NCBI GenBank assembly: GCA_011089965.1
Contig: JAANAU010000001.1
Span: forward strand, 1-64,000
Length of the DNA: 64,000 nucleotides
Source of the DNA: Magnetococcales bacterium
Lineage (GTDB): Bacteria > Pseudomonadota > Magnetococcia > Magnetococcales > Magnetaquicoccaceae
Reading direction: 5' to 3'
Of this stretch, positions 7,359-15,244 are shown piece by piece. The notes under the pieces were generated by a model, which was given only the letters and a program-made list of their open reading frames with translations, was not told the DNA's origin and did not search any database. A program made the position numbers and the translations under genes. Position 1 is the stretch's first letter, and the number at the start of each line of letters is the position of its first letter.

Positions 7359-9569
7359 GTGTCACCTCTCCCTGTGATCCGACTGCTGGTTGGTTTGCTG
7401 GTTTTGTTGTTGTTTGTGTTGCACGCCTTTCAAATCCTGACACTTCCCGGTTTGGACCGCCTGGAGAAGATCGCTTACGATACCCGCGTGCGCATTGCCA
7501 TGTCGGGCAACCGCGATCCACGCATTGTCATCATCGATATCGATGACAAAAGCCTGAACCGTCTCGGACGCTGGCCCTGGGGCCGCGATCAACTGGCTCT
7601 GTTGACCGATACCTTGTTTGATCACTATCGCATTCTGACCTTGGGATTTGATGTGGTGTTTGCCGAACGGGACACCACCTCGGGTCTGGCAGTGCTGGAA
7701 CGCCTGGCTTCCGGTCCTTTGCAACATCAGCCAGGATTTCTGACCGAACTGAATCGGTTGCGTCCCTCCCTGGACCGGGATGACCGTTTTGCCAAAAGCC
7801 TCAAAGGGCGTCCGATCCACTTGGGATTCTATTTCCGGCAGGAGTCCGGATCAGACCAACCCCCCAATACCGGTCTGCTCCCTGAACCGGTCATCACTCT
7901 GGAAGAGTTGGGTCGCTCCAATCTGTCGTTTGTCAAGGCCACCGGATTTGGTGCCAACCTTCCAGGGTTGCAACAAGCTGCGCAGGGTGGTGGTTTCCTG
8001 GACAATCCTTTGATCGATACCGATGGAGTCCATCGCACCCTGCCTCTGCTGCGTGAATTCCAGGGAAAAATCTATCCATCTTTGGCCTTGAGTCTGGTCC
8101 GCACCATCCTGGGAGATCCGCCCCTGACCCTGGGGATCACCCCCCTGGCCAATAAACCGGGCGAGTTGGAAACCGGTCTGCACTGGGTGGGACTGGGTCC
8201 GCATCACATTGCTGTTGATGCCCGGGCAGCCGTTCTGATCCCCTATCGAGGTCCACCTGGAACCTATCCGTATATTTCGGCTGTCGATATCCTGGATCAA
8301 AACGCCCCTTTGGAGATGTTGACCGATGCCATTGTGCTGGTGGGTTCATCGGCACCCGGTTTGATGGATCTGCGTGTCACGCCGATTCATCCGGTTTTTC
8401 CCGGTGTGGAGGTGCATGCCAATGTCATCGGCGGCATTCTGGATGGCGCCATCAAACGTCATCCCGGATCATCGGTGTGGATCGAACTGATCTATTATAC
8501 CGGCATTGGCGTGGTGTTGCTGCTGGTTGCGCCGCGTCTGCCCCCGGCCTGGGGGGTTTATCTGGCGTTGTTGCTGACGCTGATCATCCTTTGGAGCAAT
8601 GCCGTGTTCTGGAAACGGAGCGATTTCGTGGTTCCTTTGGCCGCACCATTGCTGTTGACGCTGTTGCTGTTTCTTATCCATTTGCAGTGTGCATTGTTTG
8701 CCTTGGCCTGGCGCGACTCCCGTGGATCCCGGTTGCTGGCGCGCCATCTGGCTCCGTCCGTGCTGGAGGAGAGCCTGGCCGGTGGAAAAAAAATGATTCT
8801 GCACGGGGAACAACGCAATGTGACCGTGCTGACCATCAACATACGCGGTTTTTCTCTGCTGGTTGACCAGATGGCACCACAAGAGTTGTCCCAACTGTTG
8901 CACCGTTATCTGTCACAATTGACGACAACCATTCATGCCCACCAGGGAACTTTGGATCATCATACCGGAGATCGGATCCTGGCATGCTGGGGCGCTCCCC
9001 TCGACCAGCCCCATCACGCCCGCTCAGCCCTGCAATGCGCCTTGGAGCTGTTGCGGATCAATGATACGCTCAAGGATTCATTTCAGGCCAAAGGTTGGCC
9101 AACTCTGACGATATCCATGGCATTGAATACCGGTGCGGCCCAGGCGGGAGAGGTTGGTTCCGATTTCTGTAGCAGCTATTCCGTGGTGGGGGCTGTGGTC
9201 AGCCAAGCGTGGCGCATGGAGGCGGCAAGCAGACGTTTGGGGGTGTTGCTGGTCGCCGGAGAAGGCACCTGTCGGGCACTGCCGGAAGTGCTGTTCCGGG
9301 AGTTGGATCGCATGCGGGTTCCCGGCACCCGGGAGGTAGTTCCCATCCACGAACCCATTGGTTTCTTGGACGAACTCCATCCCGATATCCGCACCGAGGT
9401 GGATAGCTATCACCAGGCCCTGGCCCTGTATCGCGCCCAACAGTGGGAAGAGGCACAGCAACGGTTTCAATTGCTGCTGGAACGCGACCCCCTGCGGCAG
9501 ATCCATGCCATCTATCTGGCGCGCATGCAAAGACTGCGCGCCCATTCTCCGCATGGGGAATGGGGTTGA
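7359..9569 (+). CDS. CHASE2 domain, transmembrane, adenylate/guanylate cyclase-like protein
   Basis: 736 residues. After an N-terminal membrane helix comes an extracytoplasmic CHASE2 domain (about residues 25-330; IVIIDIDDKSLNRLGRWPW is diagnostic). Three closely spaced membrane helices follow (about 370-450), then a class III nucleotide cyclase domain (about 480-640). The cyclase motif is VTVLTINIRGFS: the first metal-binding Asp of the usual 'SDIRGFT' is Asn here. The second motif is HHTGDRILACWGAP, which keeps the GD Asp but lacks the usual adenine-selecting Lys of 'DK.IGD'. It may therefore have weak or no catalysis, or act through a partner. The start is a GTG at 7359 with a strong GGAGGGG site. 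A C-terminal stretch of about 50 residues looks TPR-like. It follows the HD-GYP gene in the same operon. Confidence 0.87.
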   Translation: MSPLPVIRLLVGLLVLLLFVLHAFQILTLPGLDRLEKIAYDTRVRIAMSGNRDPRIVIIDIDDKSLNRLGRWPWGRDQLALLTDTLFDHYRILTLGFDVVFAERDTTSGLAVLERLASGPLQHQPGFLTELNRLRPSLDRDDRFAKSLKGRPIHLGFYFRQESGSDQPPNTGLLPEPVITLEELGRSNLSFVKATGFGANLPGLQQAAQGGGFLDNPLIDTDGVHRTLPLLREFQGKIYPSLALSLVRTILGDPPLTLGITPLANKPGELETGLHWVGLGPHHIAVDARAAVLIPYRGPPGTYPYISAVDILDQNAPLEMLTDAIVLVGSSAPGLMDLRVTPIHPVFPGVEVHANVIGGILDGAIKRHPGSSVWIELIYYTGIGVVLLLVAPRLPPAWGVYLALLLTLIILWSNAVFWKRSDFVVPLAAPLLLTLLLFLIHLQCALFALAWRDSRGSRLLARHLAPSVLEESLAGGKKMILHGEQRNVTVLTINIRGFSLLVDQMAPQELSQLLHRYLSQLTTTIHAHQGTLDHHTGDRILACWGAPLDQPHHARSALQCALELLRINDTLKDSFQAKGWPTLTISMALNTGAAQAGEVGSDFCSSYSVVGAVVSQAWRMEAASRRLGVLLVAGEGTCRALPEVLFRELDRMRVPGTREVVPIHEPIGFLDELHPDIRTEVDSYHQALALYRAQQWEEAQQRFQLLLERDPLRQIHAIYLARMQRLRAHSPHGEWG

Positions 9570-9697
9570 TTCACGTTTGCTGACTTTGTTTGCTCGCTGA
9601 AGGGTCAATGCATTTCAACATTGAATTGCCGGGATCAGACTGCTACGATACATGGTACAAGTTGGTACCAATTTTGAAAAATAAAAAACTTTTGCTT

Positions 9698-9725
9698 TTG
9701 ACAGTCAATTATTTAAATTTATCAA
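9698..9725 (+). promoter_or_regulatory. Possible sigma-70 promoter for the RTX gene
   Basis: A perfect TTGACA at 9698-9703 is followed after 16 bases by TATCAA (9720-9725), a 4/6 match to TATAAT. It lies in a strongly AT-rich stretch about 85 bases before the ATG at 9811. Upstream, GGTAC and GTACC around 9656-9671 form a short inverted repeat that could be an operator. Confidence 0.4.
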
Positions 9726-9810
9726 TCGCTAATCTAAGGTTATACATCTGTCGATATTATTGTTTTTCCATGGATAATTCTGAAACAAAAAAGATTGGAG
9801 GAGTTGATCA

Positions 9811-10968
9811 ATGGCAAACATCATTCTGTCAGCAAACTATTCCGCTTGGGTTGATACGGGAATTGACGTTTCCACAGGGGAGACACTCGATATCACGTCA
9901 ACTGGCACATGGAATTTGGCCAATGGCGACAGTAGCTATACCTGCAACGCAAATGGCTTGTCATGGTTCACAACAAGACCGGGAGGTTTTCTTGTTGGAA
10001 CTGTATTGGGTAAAATCGGAACATCAGGTGAGAGCTTTTTGATTGGAACACATTATACAGGGAGATCTTCATCTCCTGGCCGTCTTTACATTGTTGTTAA
10101 CGATACAAATCATGCAAACAATTCTGGATCGATGTCTGTTTCTGTTGGAGTGAAAGGAAGAAACACCTTAGACGACGACGTCTTCGAAGGTTCTGAAAGC
10201 TCCGCCACCGTTTCCAACACCTTCCTTACCTCTGCTGTCACAATCGATCTGAATCTCACGGAAGAACAAAACACCCGTGGCGGAGGCCTGGACACATTCA
10301 TCAATATTGATCATCTGATCGGTTCCGATTATGCAGATATTCTGATCGGAAACGATAATAATAATACACTCGAAGGGAGTGGCGGTGACGATATTCTGCG
10401 AGGCAATGCCGGAAACGACACCCTGCGTGGCGGAAGTGAAAATGATACACTATATGGCAATTCCGGCACGGACATTCTGTATGGCGGAACGGAGAACGAT
10501 ACTTTATATGGTGGTTCCGAGGTGGATCAACTTTATGGGGAGTCGGAGCAGGATAACTTATATGGAGAAGCAGGAAATGATACATTGAATGGTGGAACCG
10601 GGGCGGATATGCTCAACGGTGGGACAGGACAAGATACGATGACCGGAGGAAGTGGTGCAGATCGCTTCAAATACACGAAGTCGAATGAAGGAAACGATAC
10701 AATCACTGACTTTGGTGTTAATGATAAATTAGTTTTCGTCAGTGTGAACTTTGGAAGACTCGCCACTGGAACCTTGCCATCCACGGCTTTCCGTGCCAAC
10801 AGCACCGGTACGGCCAACTCGAACTCCCAACGATTCATCTTCAACACCACCTCAGGCGTTCTCAAATACGATGCAGACGGCAACGGATCGGCAATCGGTG
10901 TCCCTATCGCCACCCTCACTGGCGTCACCCGCATGTCTGCCAACCAGATTTTGATTACCTCAAGTTAA
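9811..10968 (+). CDS. Secreted RTX (hemolysin-type calcium-binding) protein with N-terminal LecA-like lectin domain
   Basis: 385 residues. Residues 1-112 resemble the PA-I galactophilic lectin (LecA) fold: LDITSTGTWN, a GGFLVGTVLGKIG strand, then VVNDTNHANNSGSMSVSV, which parallels the LecA calcium/galactose loop (ND..NNSGS). Residues about 170-290 hold roughly eleven RTX nonapeptides of the GGxGxDxLx type, such as GNAGNDTLRGG, that bind calcium. The C-terminus (GNDTITDFGVNDKL and SGVLKYDADGNGSA) is typical of type I secretion substrates of the serralysin/RTX kind. There is no Sec signal, which is expected for type I secretion, and no transporter genes in the window. The start is fixed by a GGAGGAG site. 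No protease or other enzymatic domain is seen; an adhesin or lectin role is inference. Confidence 0.85.
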   Translation: MANIILSANYSAWVDTGIDVSTGETLDITSTGTWNLANGDSSYTCNANGLSWFTTRPGGFLVGTVLGKIGTSGESFLIGTHYTGRSSSPGRLYIVVNDTNHANNSGSMSVSVGVKGRNTLDDDVFEGSESSATVSNTFLTSAVTIDLNLTEEQNTRGGGLDTFINIDHLIGSDYADILIGNDNNNTLEGSGGDDILRGNAGNDTLRGGSENDTLYGNSGTDILYGGTENDTLYGGSEVDQLYGESEQDNLYGEAGNDTLNGGTGADMLNGGTGQDTMTGGSGADRFKYTKSNEGNDTITDFGVNDKLVFVSVNFGRLATGTLPSTAFRANSTGTANSNSQRFIFNTTSGVLKYDADGNGSAIGVPIATLTGVTRMSANQILITSS

Positions 10969-11002
10969 ACCAGATCATTTTGGAATTGTGTCATTTGTTT
11001 GT

Positions 11003-11050
11003 TGGAGCGCTGCCCCAAACTCTGCCATGGGGATAATCCCCCTGAACACC
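11003..11050. repeat. Short interspersed repeat-like element with hairpin
   Basis: The stretch GCGCTGCCCCAAACTCTGCC followed by ATGGGGATAATCCCCCTG resembles a short intergenic element that I remember as frequent in alphaproteobacterial and magnetotactic genomes (GCGCTGCCCCAAACCCCGCC, then a GGGGATAATCCCC hairpin). The second half can form a stem of GGGG and CCCC around ATAAT. Only one copy is evident in this window, so the repeat status rests on memory. Confidence 0.35.
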
Positions 11051-11106
11051 TAACACCTGAATACTGAGACAAGCCCACAGCTTCTTCCCTGGAGAAAAAC
11101 CGACCC

Positions 11107-11736
11107 ATGTCCAAAGCACTCACCTATCTGGCCAAAACCCGCCCCGAAGCAGCCACCCATCTGCTTGGTTTTTACAAACACAGCGTCCAGGCTTTGGATG
11201 AAAAAACCCGCCACCTGATTCAAATCGTCACCAAGGTCACAGTCGGCACCGAACGCGGATTGCGCCAATATGCGCCGAAAGCCCTCAAGGCCGGTGCCAG
11301 TCGCGAAGAGATTCTGGATGCGGTATTGATGGCTTTTCCGGCTGCCGGTCTCAACAAGGTACTGGATGCCATCGACATCCTGCGCGATATGGATCTGTTG
11401 CCGGAAGTTCCGGATGCCGCCCCGGCAGTCAACCCGGAAAAACGGCTGGGGAGATTGGAAGAGTTTCCGATCCAGAAAATGCACTGCCTGCAACGCCCGG
11501 AGGCCAACCTCATCATCTTCCGCTCCTCTCCGGAAACGGCCGTGGTGTACAGTGCCCGCTGCCCCCACTCCAAAGCCAACCTGTGCAAAGGGACGGATCA
11601 TGGCACAACGGTCGAATGCCGGGTACACAACTGGATCTTTGATCTGAACTCCGGTCAATGCATGGAGCCTCCCGGCAGTCCCGGTTTGGAACGCATTCCC
11701 TCTGTGCTGCGCGACGGAGAACTCTATCTCGCTTGA
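11107..11736 (+). CDS. AhpD/CMD-like domain fused to a Rieske [2Fe-2S] domain
   Basis: 209 residues. Residues 1-95 look like a carboxymuconolactone decarboxylase/AhpD fold: LDEKTRHLIQIVTKV, then ALKAGASREEILDAVLMAF. The redox Cys pair normally seen in AhpD is absent: the position reads VGTERGLRQYAPKAL. Residues about 115-209 are a Rieske domain with both ligand pairs, CPHSKANLC and CRVHNWIFDLNSG, that is C-x-H and C-x2-H. The fusion suggests an electron-transfer or redox-sensing role rather than peroxidase activity. It stands alone, with its own GGAGA site and a strong hairpin after the stop. The physiological partner is unknown. Confidence 0.8.
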   Translation: MSKALTYLAKTRPEAATHLLGFYKHSVQALDEKTRHLIQIVTKVTVGTERGLRQYAPKALKAGASREEILDAVLMAFPAAGLNKVLDAIDILRDMDLLPEVPDAAPAVNPEKRLGRLEEFPIQKMHCLQRPEANLIIFRSSPETAVVYSARCPHSKANLCKGTDHGTTVECRVHNWIFDLNSGQCMEPPGSPGLERIPSVLRDGELYLA

Positions 11737-11765
11737 CCCCCCCTGCCCTCGATTGCTTCTCTCCC

Positions 11766-11789
11766 ACGGTCGCGCTGCCACGCGACCGT
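11766..11789 (+). terminator. Strong 9-bp perfect hairpin after the Rieske gene
   Basis: ACGGTCGCG (11766-11774) and CGCGACCGT (11781-11789) are perfectly complementary around a 6-base loop, 29 bases after the Rieske stop codon. The tail is pyrimidine-rich (CATCTCCTCCTT) but not a pure T run, so it may be a weak terminator or a processing/attenuation structure ahead of the next gene. Confidence 0.5.
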
Positions 11790-11909
11790 CATCTCCTCCT
11801 TGGTCCCATGAGAAGAATCGTGCACCATTTGTATATATTGGCACGTTTTTCTCATGCGTCGTATCCTCGGAACCATTGGCTTCTCCATTTCGCACCGACG
11901 CATTCCACC

Positions 11910-14342
11910 ATGGATACCCTGATCACAGCACCCGCTCCTCAGCCAGAGTGTCCGGTCAAAACCGGATCCAAACCCATGGAAAAAAAAACGTTGACCAAAC
12001 GTCTCCGCGTCGAGTCACACCCTTTGACAGCCCCCAAATCGTCCCCCAATTCGCTCCCGGAACAGGCGCGCGCACTGGCAAACCAGGGGATGTTCAAAGA
12101 GGCTCTGCTGCTGTGGGAACGAGCGGTGCGTCAAGGAACCGGTCTCGTGTTGCACCCGGCCACCCCGTTGGTCTGGATGATCAATGCGCGTCAATACCCC
12201 AAGGCCGTGCGTCATCTGGCCCTGCATGAGGCGGTGGTACGTTATGACCATCCGGCACTCTGGTCGTTGGTGCGGGAGGTGTTGGCCATGGTCGCCATCA
12301 CCCTGGATCCGGAAACCCGACAAGCTTCCCCCTGGAACAATCCGCCCTGGCATCAGGCTACCACCTTGATCCAGGCTCTGCATGCGGTCGAGGCCGGAGA
12401 TGATTGGACTGTCGAGACCTTGTTGGCCACCATTTACGATGACTCGCCGTTTCTTCCTTTCCGACGGATTCTTGCCAGCCTGATCACGCAGGAACGTGAT
12501 GCCGACCGCATTCTGGCTTTGTTGGAAGAGATACCAGACAGCTCCCCCTTTGCCACCCTGGCCAACATGGCACGGATTCGGGCCTTCGCACCCCAGGAAC
12601 GCCCGGCAGCCCTGCTGGAGTTGCCGACAGAAGAACGCACCACAGCAGCCCGATTGTGTGGCGCACCGGCCAAATGGATCAAACTGCTTGCCAAACTGGA
12701 ACGCTCCATCTCTCCGGACGAGTTGGTGACCCTGTTGCTCAACCATGCCGACCACCTGCCCAAATCTGCCAACCGTGCCACCTGTCTGAACCTGTTGCCG
12801 GATTGTCTGGAGCTGCGCATACCATTTGAAAAACGTTTTGGAGCCTTGGAGGAGTGGGAACGGGATCGTTTGCTGGCCCTGCATCACGAACGGCAACAGG
12901 CCTTTACCAAAGCCATCGGCTATTGGCGCAAATGTATTCATCTGTTGGAAAACAACCAAGATGATCCATTCAACCGCAGCAAGATCGCCCTGCTTCATCA
13001 TCACATCGCCAGGATTGAACAAAAAGAGGCACATCCTTCGACGACTCTCATCATGGACCATCTGGAAAGGAGCCTGACCTATGATGCAGACGATCCTGCC
13101 GTATGGCTGGAACTGTTGCAAATCCGCAGCCGACTGGGTCGCGAGCGGTCCGCCTTTTTCCGTTGCGCCGAGCAGGCAGCCAAACGTTTTCCAGACCACG
13201 AAGAGATTCTGACCTTTGCTCTGACCGCCACCATGGAACGGGGCAGCTTCAAAAAGGCGGCGGGCATGGCACGCCGGATTCACCGACTCAATCCAGGGCA
13301 CCACGATATTCTGACCCACTGTTTAAGCGCCCATCTGCAACATGCCCGCCGCCGGATTCAGGAGGGTTCGTTCTCGATTGCACGTCGTGAACTATTGCGT
13401 GCCGAACGATTGCGGCTGGAAGGTTCTCAGCCCATTGGACTGTTGAGTGCCATGCTGGAATTTCTGGCCGGTGATCCGGAACGCGGAGAACATATTCTGG
13501 AAAACGGACGCCAGCAGGCCAGCCAGAAATGTGTGCATGCCGTGAAAGCCTTTCTGGAGGCATCCAGCTTGCGGGTTCCGCCTTTGGTTCTGGACAGCTT
13601 TCGTCGGGACTTGATCCGGTGTGATGCCCTCCCTCCAGAGCAAACAGAGTTGGTCTCTCTGGCCGGGATCATCACCCATCACCACCCGAGTCAACCCGAC
13701 AGCGTCACTGAGGTCGTGACCCTGTTGACCGGTTATTTCCGTGCCGGGGCCACACTGGAATTCCACCCTGACGAAGCGCGTCTGATCTGCGAGGCCTTGT
13801 CTCTGACGCAACGCTACCCTCTTCTGGCCCTCCATGGACGCATGGCCGAACGGCGCTGGCCTCATGATCCGATTTTTACCGCCTATCGTGCCAAGGGCGA
13901 GTGCGAGAATCAACCGTGGCGTCTGCAAACAGAGGACTACCAACGTCTGCTGACTGCCAGCCAACAACTCATGGAGCAAGACCCGGCCAGCGCCGCCATG
14001 ATTCAGGCATTGTTGGCCATCCCGCACAACCAACGTGCAGTGGATCCATTGCGTGGCGTGCCCCTTTCTCCGGCCCGCATTCCAAAACCATTGGAAAACA
14101 AATTGCTGCGTGAGTTGCGCTCCAGATTGCGTCATGAGATCCAACCCGGCGTCGATGATGCCGTGCTGCGGGAGACACGAAACCGTCTGCTGGAGACTTT
14201 GGCACCTACGGAATTCGGGCAACGGGGGCCGGCAGTGCTCGGTTATCTCCTGGATCGGGCCTTCAAGCTCAAACCGCAACGGCAACATGCCTCCCAGCCA
14301 CGCTCACCCAGACAACTTGAAATGGATCTGATGTCGGAATGA
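11910..14342 (+). CDS. Large helical-repeat (TPR-like) protein of unknown function
   Basis: About 810 residues from the ATG at 11910. No enzyme domain is recognised. Much of the protein is Ala/Leu-rich amphipathic helix in pairs, of the TPR/alpha-solenoid kind, for example QARALANQGMFKEALLLWERA near the N-terminus and KAAGMARRIHRLNPGHHDIL in the middle. No signal peptide or membrane helix is seen. The frame is open upstream to 11658, overlapping the Rieske gene, but that part looks non-coding and includes a hairpin, so I chose 11910; 11976 is also possible. The stop overlaps the start of the next small gene (ATGA), indicating translational coupling. TPR-like proteins usually act as scaffolds; the partner is unknown. 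Confidence 0.7.
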   Translation: MDTLITAPAPQPECPVKTGSKPMEKKTLTKRLRVESHPLTAPKSSPNSLPEQARALANQGMFKEALLLWERAVRQGTGLVLHPATPLVWMINARQYPKAVRHLALHEAVVRYDHPALWSLVREVLAMVAITLDPETRQASPWNNPPWHQATTLIQALHAVEAGDDWTVETLLATIYDDSPFLPFRRILASLITQERDADRILALLEEIPDSSPFATLANMARIRAFAPQERPAALLELPTEERTTAARLCGAPAKWIKLLAKLERSISPDELVTLLLNHADHLPKSANRATCLNLLPDCLELRIPFEKRFGALEEWERDRLLALHHERQQAFTKAIGYWRKCIHLLENNQDDPFNRSKIALLHHHIARIEQKEAHPSTTLIMDHLERSLTYDADDPAVWLELLQIRSRLGRERSAFFRCAEQAAKRFPDHEEILTFALTATMERGSFKKAAGMARRIHRLNPGHHDILTHCLSAHLQHARRRIQEGSFSIARRELLRAERLRLEGSQPIGLLSAMLEFLAGDPERGEHILENGRQQASQKCVHAVKAFLEASSLRVPPLVLDSFRRDLIRCDALPPEQTELVSLAGIITHHHPSQPDSVTEVVTLLTGYFRAGATLEFHPDEARLICEALSLTQRYPLLALHGRMAERRWPHDPIFTAYRAKGECENQPWRLQTEDYQRLLTASQQLMEQDPASAAMIQALLAIPHNQRAVDPLRGVPLSPARIPKPLENKLLRELRSRLRHEIQPGVDDAVLRETRNRLLETLAPTEFGQRGPAVLGYLLDRAFKLKPQRQHASQPRSPRQLEMDLMSE

Positions 14343-14554
14343 ACCCACACCACCCGTTATCCGCCTGCTCCCAGTCGGATCAAACCCAGGAGCTGCGTGC
14401 TGTATTGTCTCATCAACTGTTTGAGACCGATCCGCCCGATCTGGTGGCACTCCTGTCGCACGTTTCCTGGAGTGAACAGACTCCGCGTCCTGCGGTCCAG
14501 GAAGTGATCGCCCCACTCCACCGGGTGTTGAAGGAGTTTCAAATCTCCTGGTAG
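14339..14554 (+). CDS. Small hypothetical protein, translationally coupled
   Basis: 71 residues. The ATG overlaps the stop of the upstream helical-repeat gene by 4 bases, and a DNA glycosylase gene starts 26 bases after its stop, so it sits inside an operon. The sequence is mostly helical with hydrophobic heptad-like spacing (ALLSHVSW, VIAPLHRVLKEF). No motif is recognised and there is no membrane segment. Support is mainly context. Confidence 0.5.
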   Translation: MNPHHPLSACSQSDQTQELRAVLSHQLFETDPPDLVALLSHVSWSEQTPRPAVQEVIAPLHRVLKEFQISW

Positions 14555-14580
14555 AAAGTGCCAATCCGGAGCGACGTTGT

Positions 14581-15240
14581 ATGGACATGGTTACCCACAA
14601 TCTGCCCAGACTGTTTGATCTGTTGCTGGCCACCTACGGTCCACGTCACTGGTGGCCTGCCAGAAGCGTACCGGCCATGATGGCTGGTGCCATCCTGGTG
14701 CAGAACACGGCCTGGACCGGGGCGGCCAAGGCCGTGGCCCGTCTGGAACAGGAAGGGGCCTTGAACTCCTGGACCGGGCTGCTGGCCACACCGGAACCAC
14801 AATTGTGGGAGTGGATTCGACCTGCCGGTTACTTCCGGGTCAAAAGCCAACGGTTACTGGCTCTGGCCCGTTTCATGGAATCGTTTGGCGATCATGAGCA
14901 GTTGTTTCGCCTGGAGACGGCCCCCTTGCGTACGGCCCTGCTGGGTGTGTCGGGAGTTGGCAAGGAGACCGCAGATTCCATCCTGTGCTATGCCGCCAAA
15001 CGTCCCGTCTTTGTGGTGGATGCCTATACCCGACGCATTTTCGGGCGCATCGGCTGGACTGATCCTCAGGCCGATTATGACACCTTGCAACAGTTTGTCA
15101 TGCAGATCCTGCCAGAGGATGTGGATCTGTTGGGTGAGATGCATGCCCTGCTGGTGGAACACGCCAAAACCCGATGTCGTACCAAACCCCGTTGCAGCGA
15201 CTGTCCGGTCTCTTTTTGTGCCGAACGCCATGCGGTATAG
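14581..15240 (+). CDS. Endonuclease III-family DNA glycosylase, MagIII-like (3-methyladenine type)
   Basis: 219 residues, helix-hairpin-helix GPD superfamily. The hairpin reads GVSGVGKETADSILCYA and is followed by PVFVVDAYTRR with the conserved catalytic Asp. Classical endonuclease III has a Lys at the 'GRKTA' position for AP-lyase activity. Here that position is Glu (GKETA), as I remember for Helicobacter MagIII (GKESADAILCYA), which removes 3-methyladenine as a monofunctional glycosylase. Four C-terminal cysteines (CRTKPRCSDC plus one more in SFC) fit the [4Fe-4S] loop, although spacing is slightly shorter than in Nth. It acts in base excision repair. It lies third in an operon after two unknown genes and is convergent with rodA (4 bases apart). 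Confidence 0.82.
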   Translation: MDMVTHNLPRLFDLLLATYGPRHWWPARSVPAMMAGAILVQNTAWTGAAKAVARLEQEGALNSWTGLLATPEPQLWEWIRPAGYFRVKSQRLLALARFMESFGDHEQLFRLETAPLRTALLGVSGVGKETADSILCYAAKRPVFVVDAYTRRIFGRIGWTDPQADYDTLQQFVMQILPEDVDLLGEMHALLVEHAKTRCRTKPRCSDCPVSFCAERHAV

Positions 15241-15244
15241 CCAT

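Noticed and set aside
9590-9810. Open frame running into the RTX gene from 9590
   Set aside because: It is out of frame with the RTX gene, lies in AT-rich promoter-like DNA and lacks a ribosome binding site; the RTX start at 9811 has GGAGGAG.
10350-10670. Tandem DNA repeats, checked as a possible CRISPR or minisatellite
   Set aside because: The period is 9 codons of RTX coding sequence and units vary strongly at the DNA level; explained by the calcium-binding repeats.
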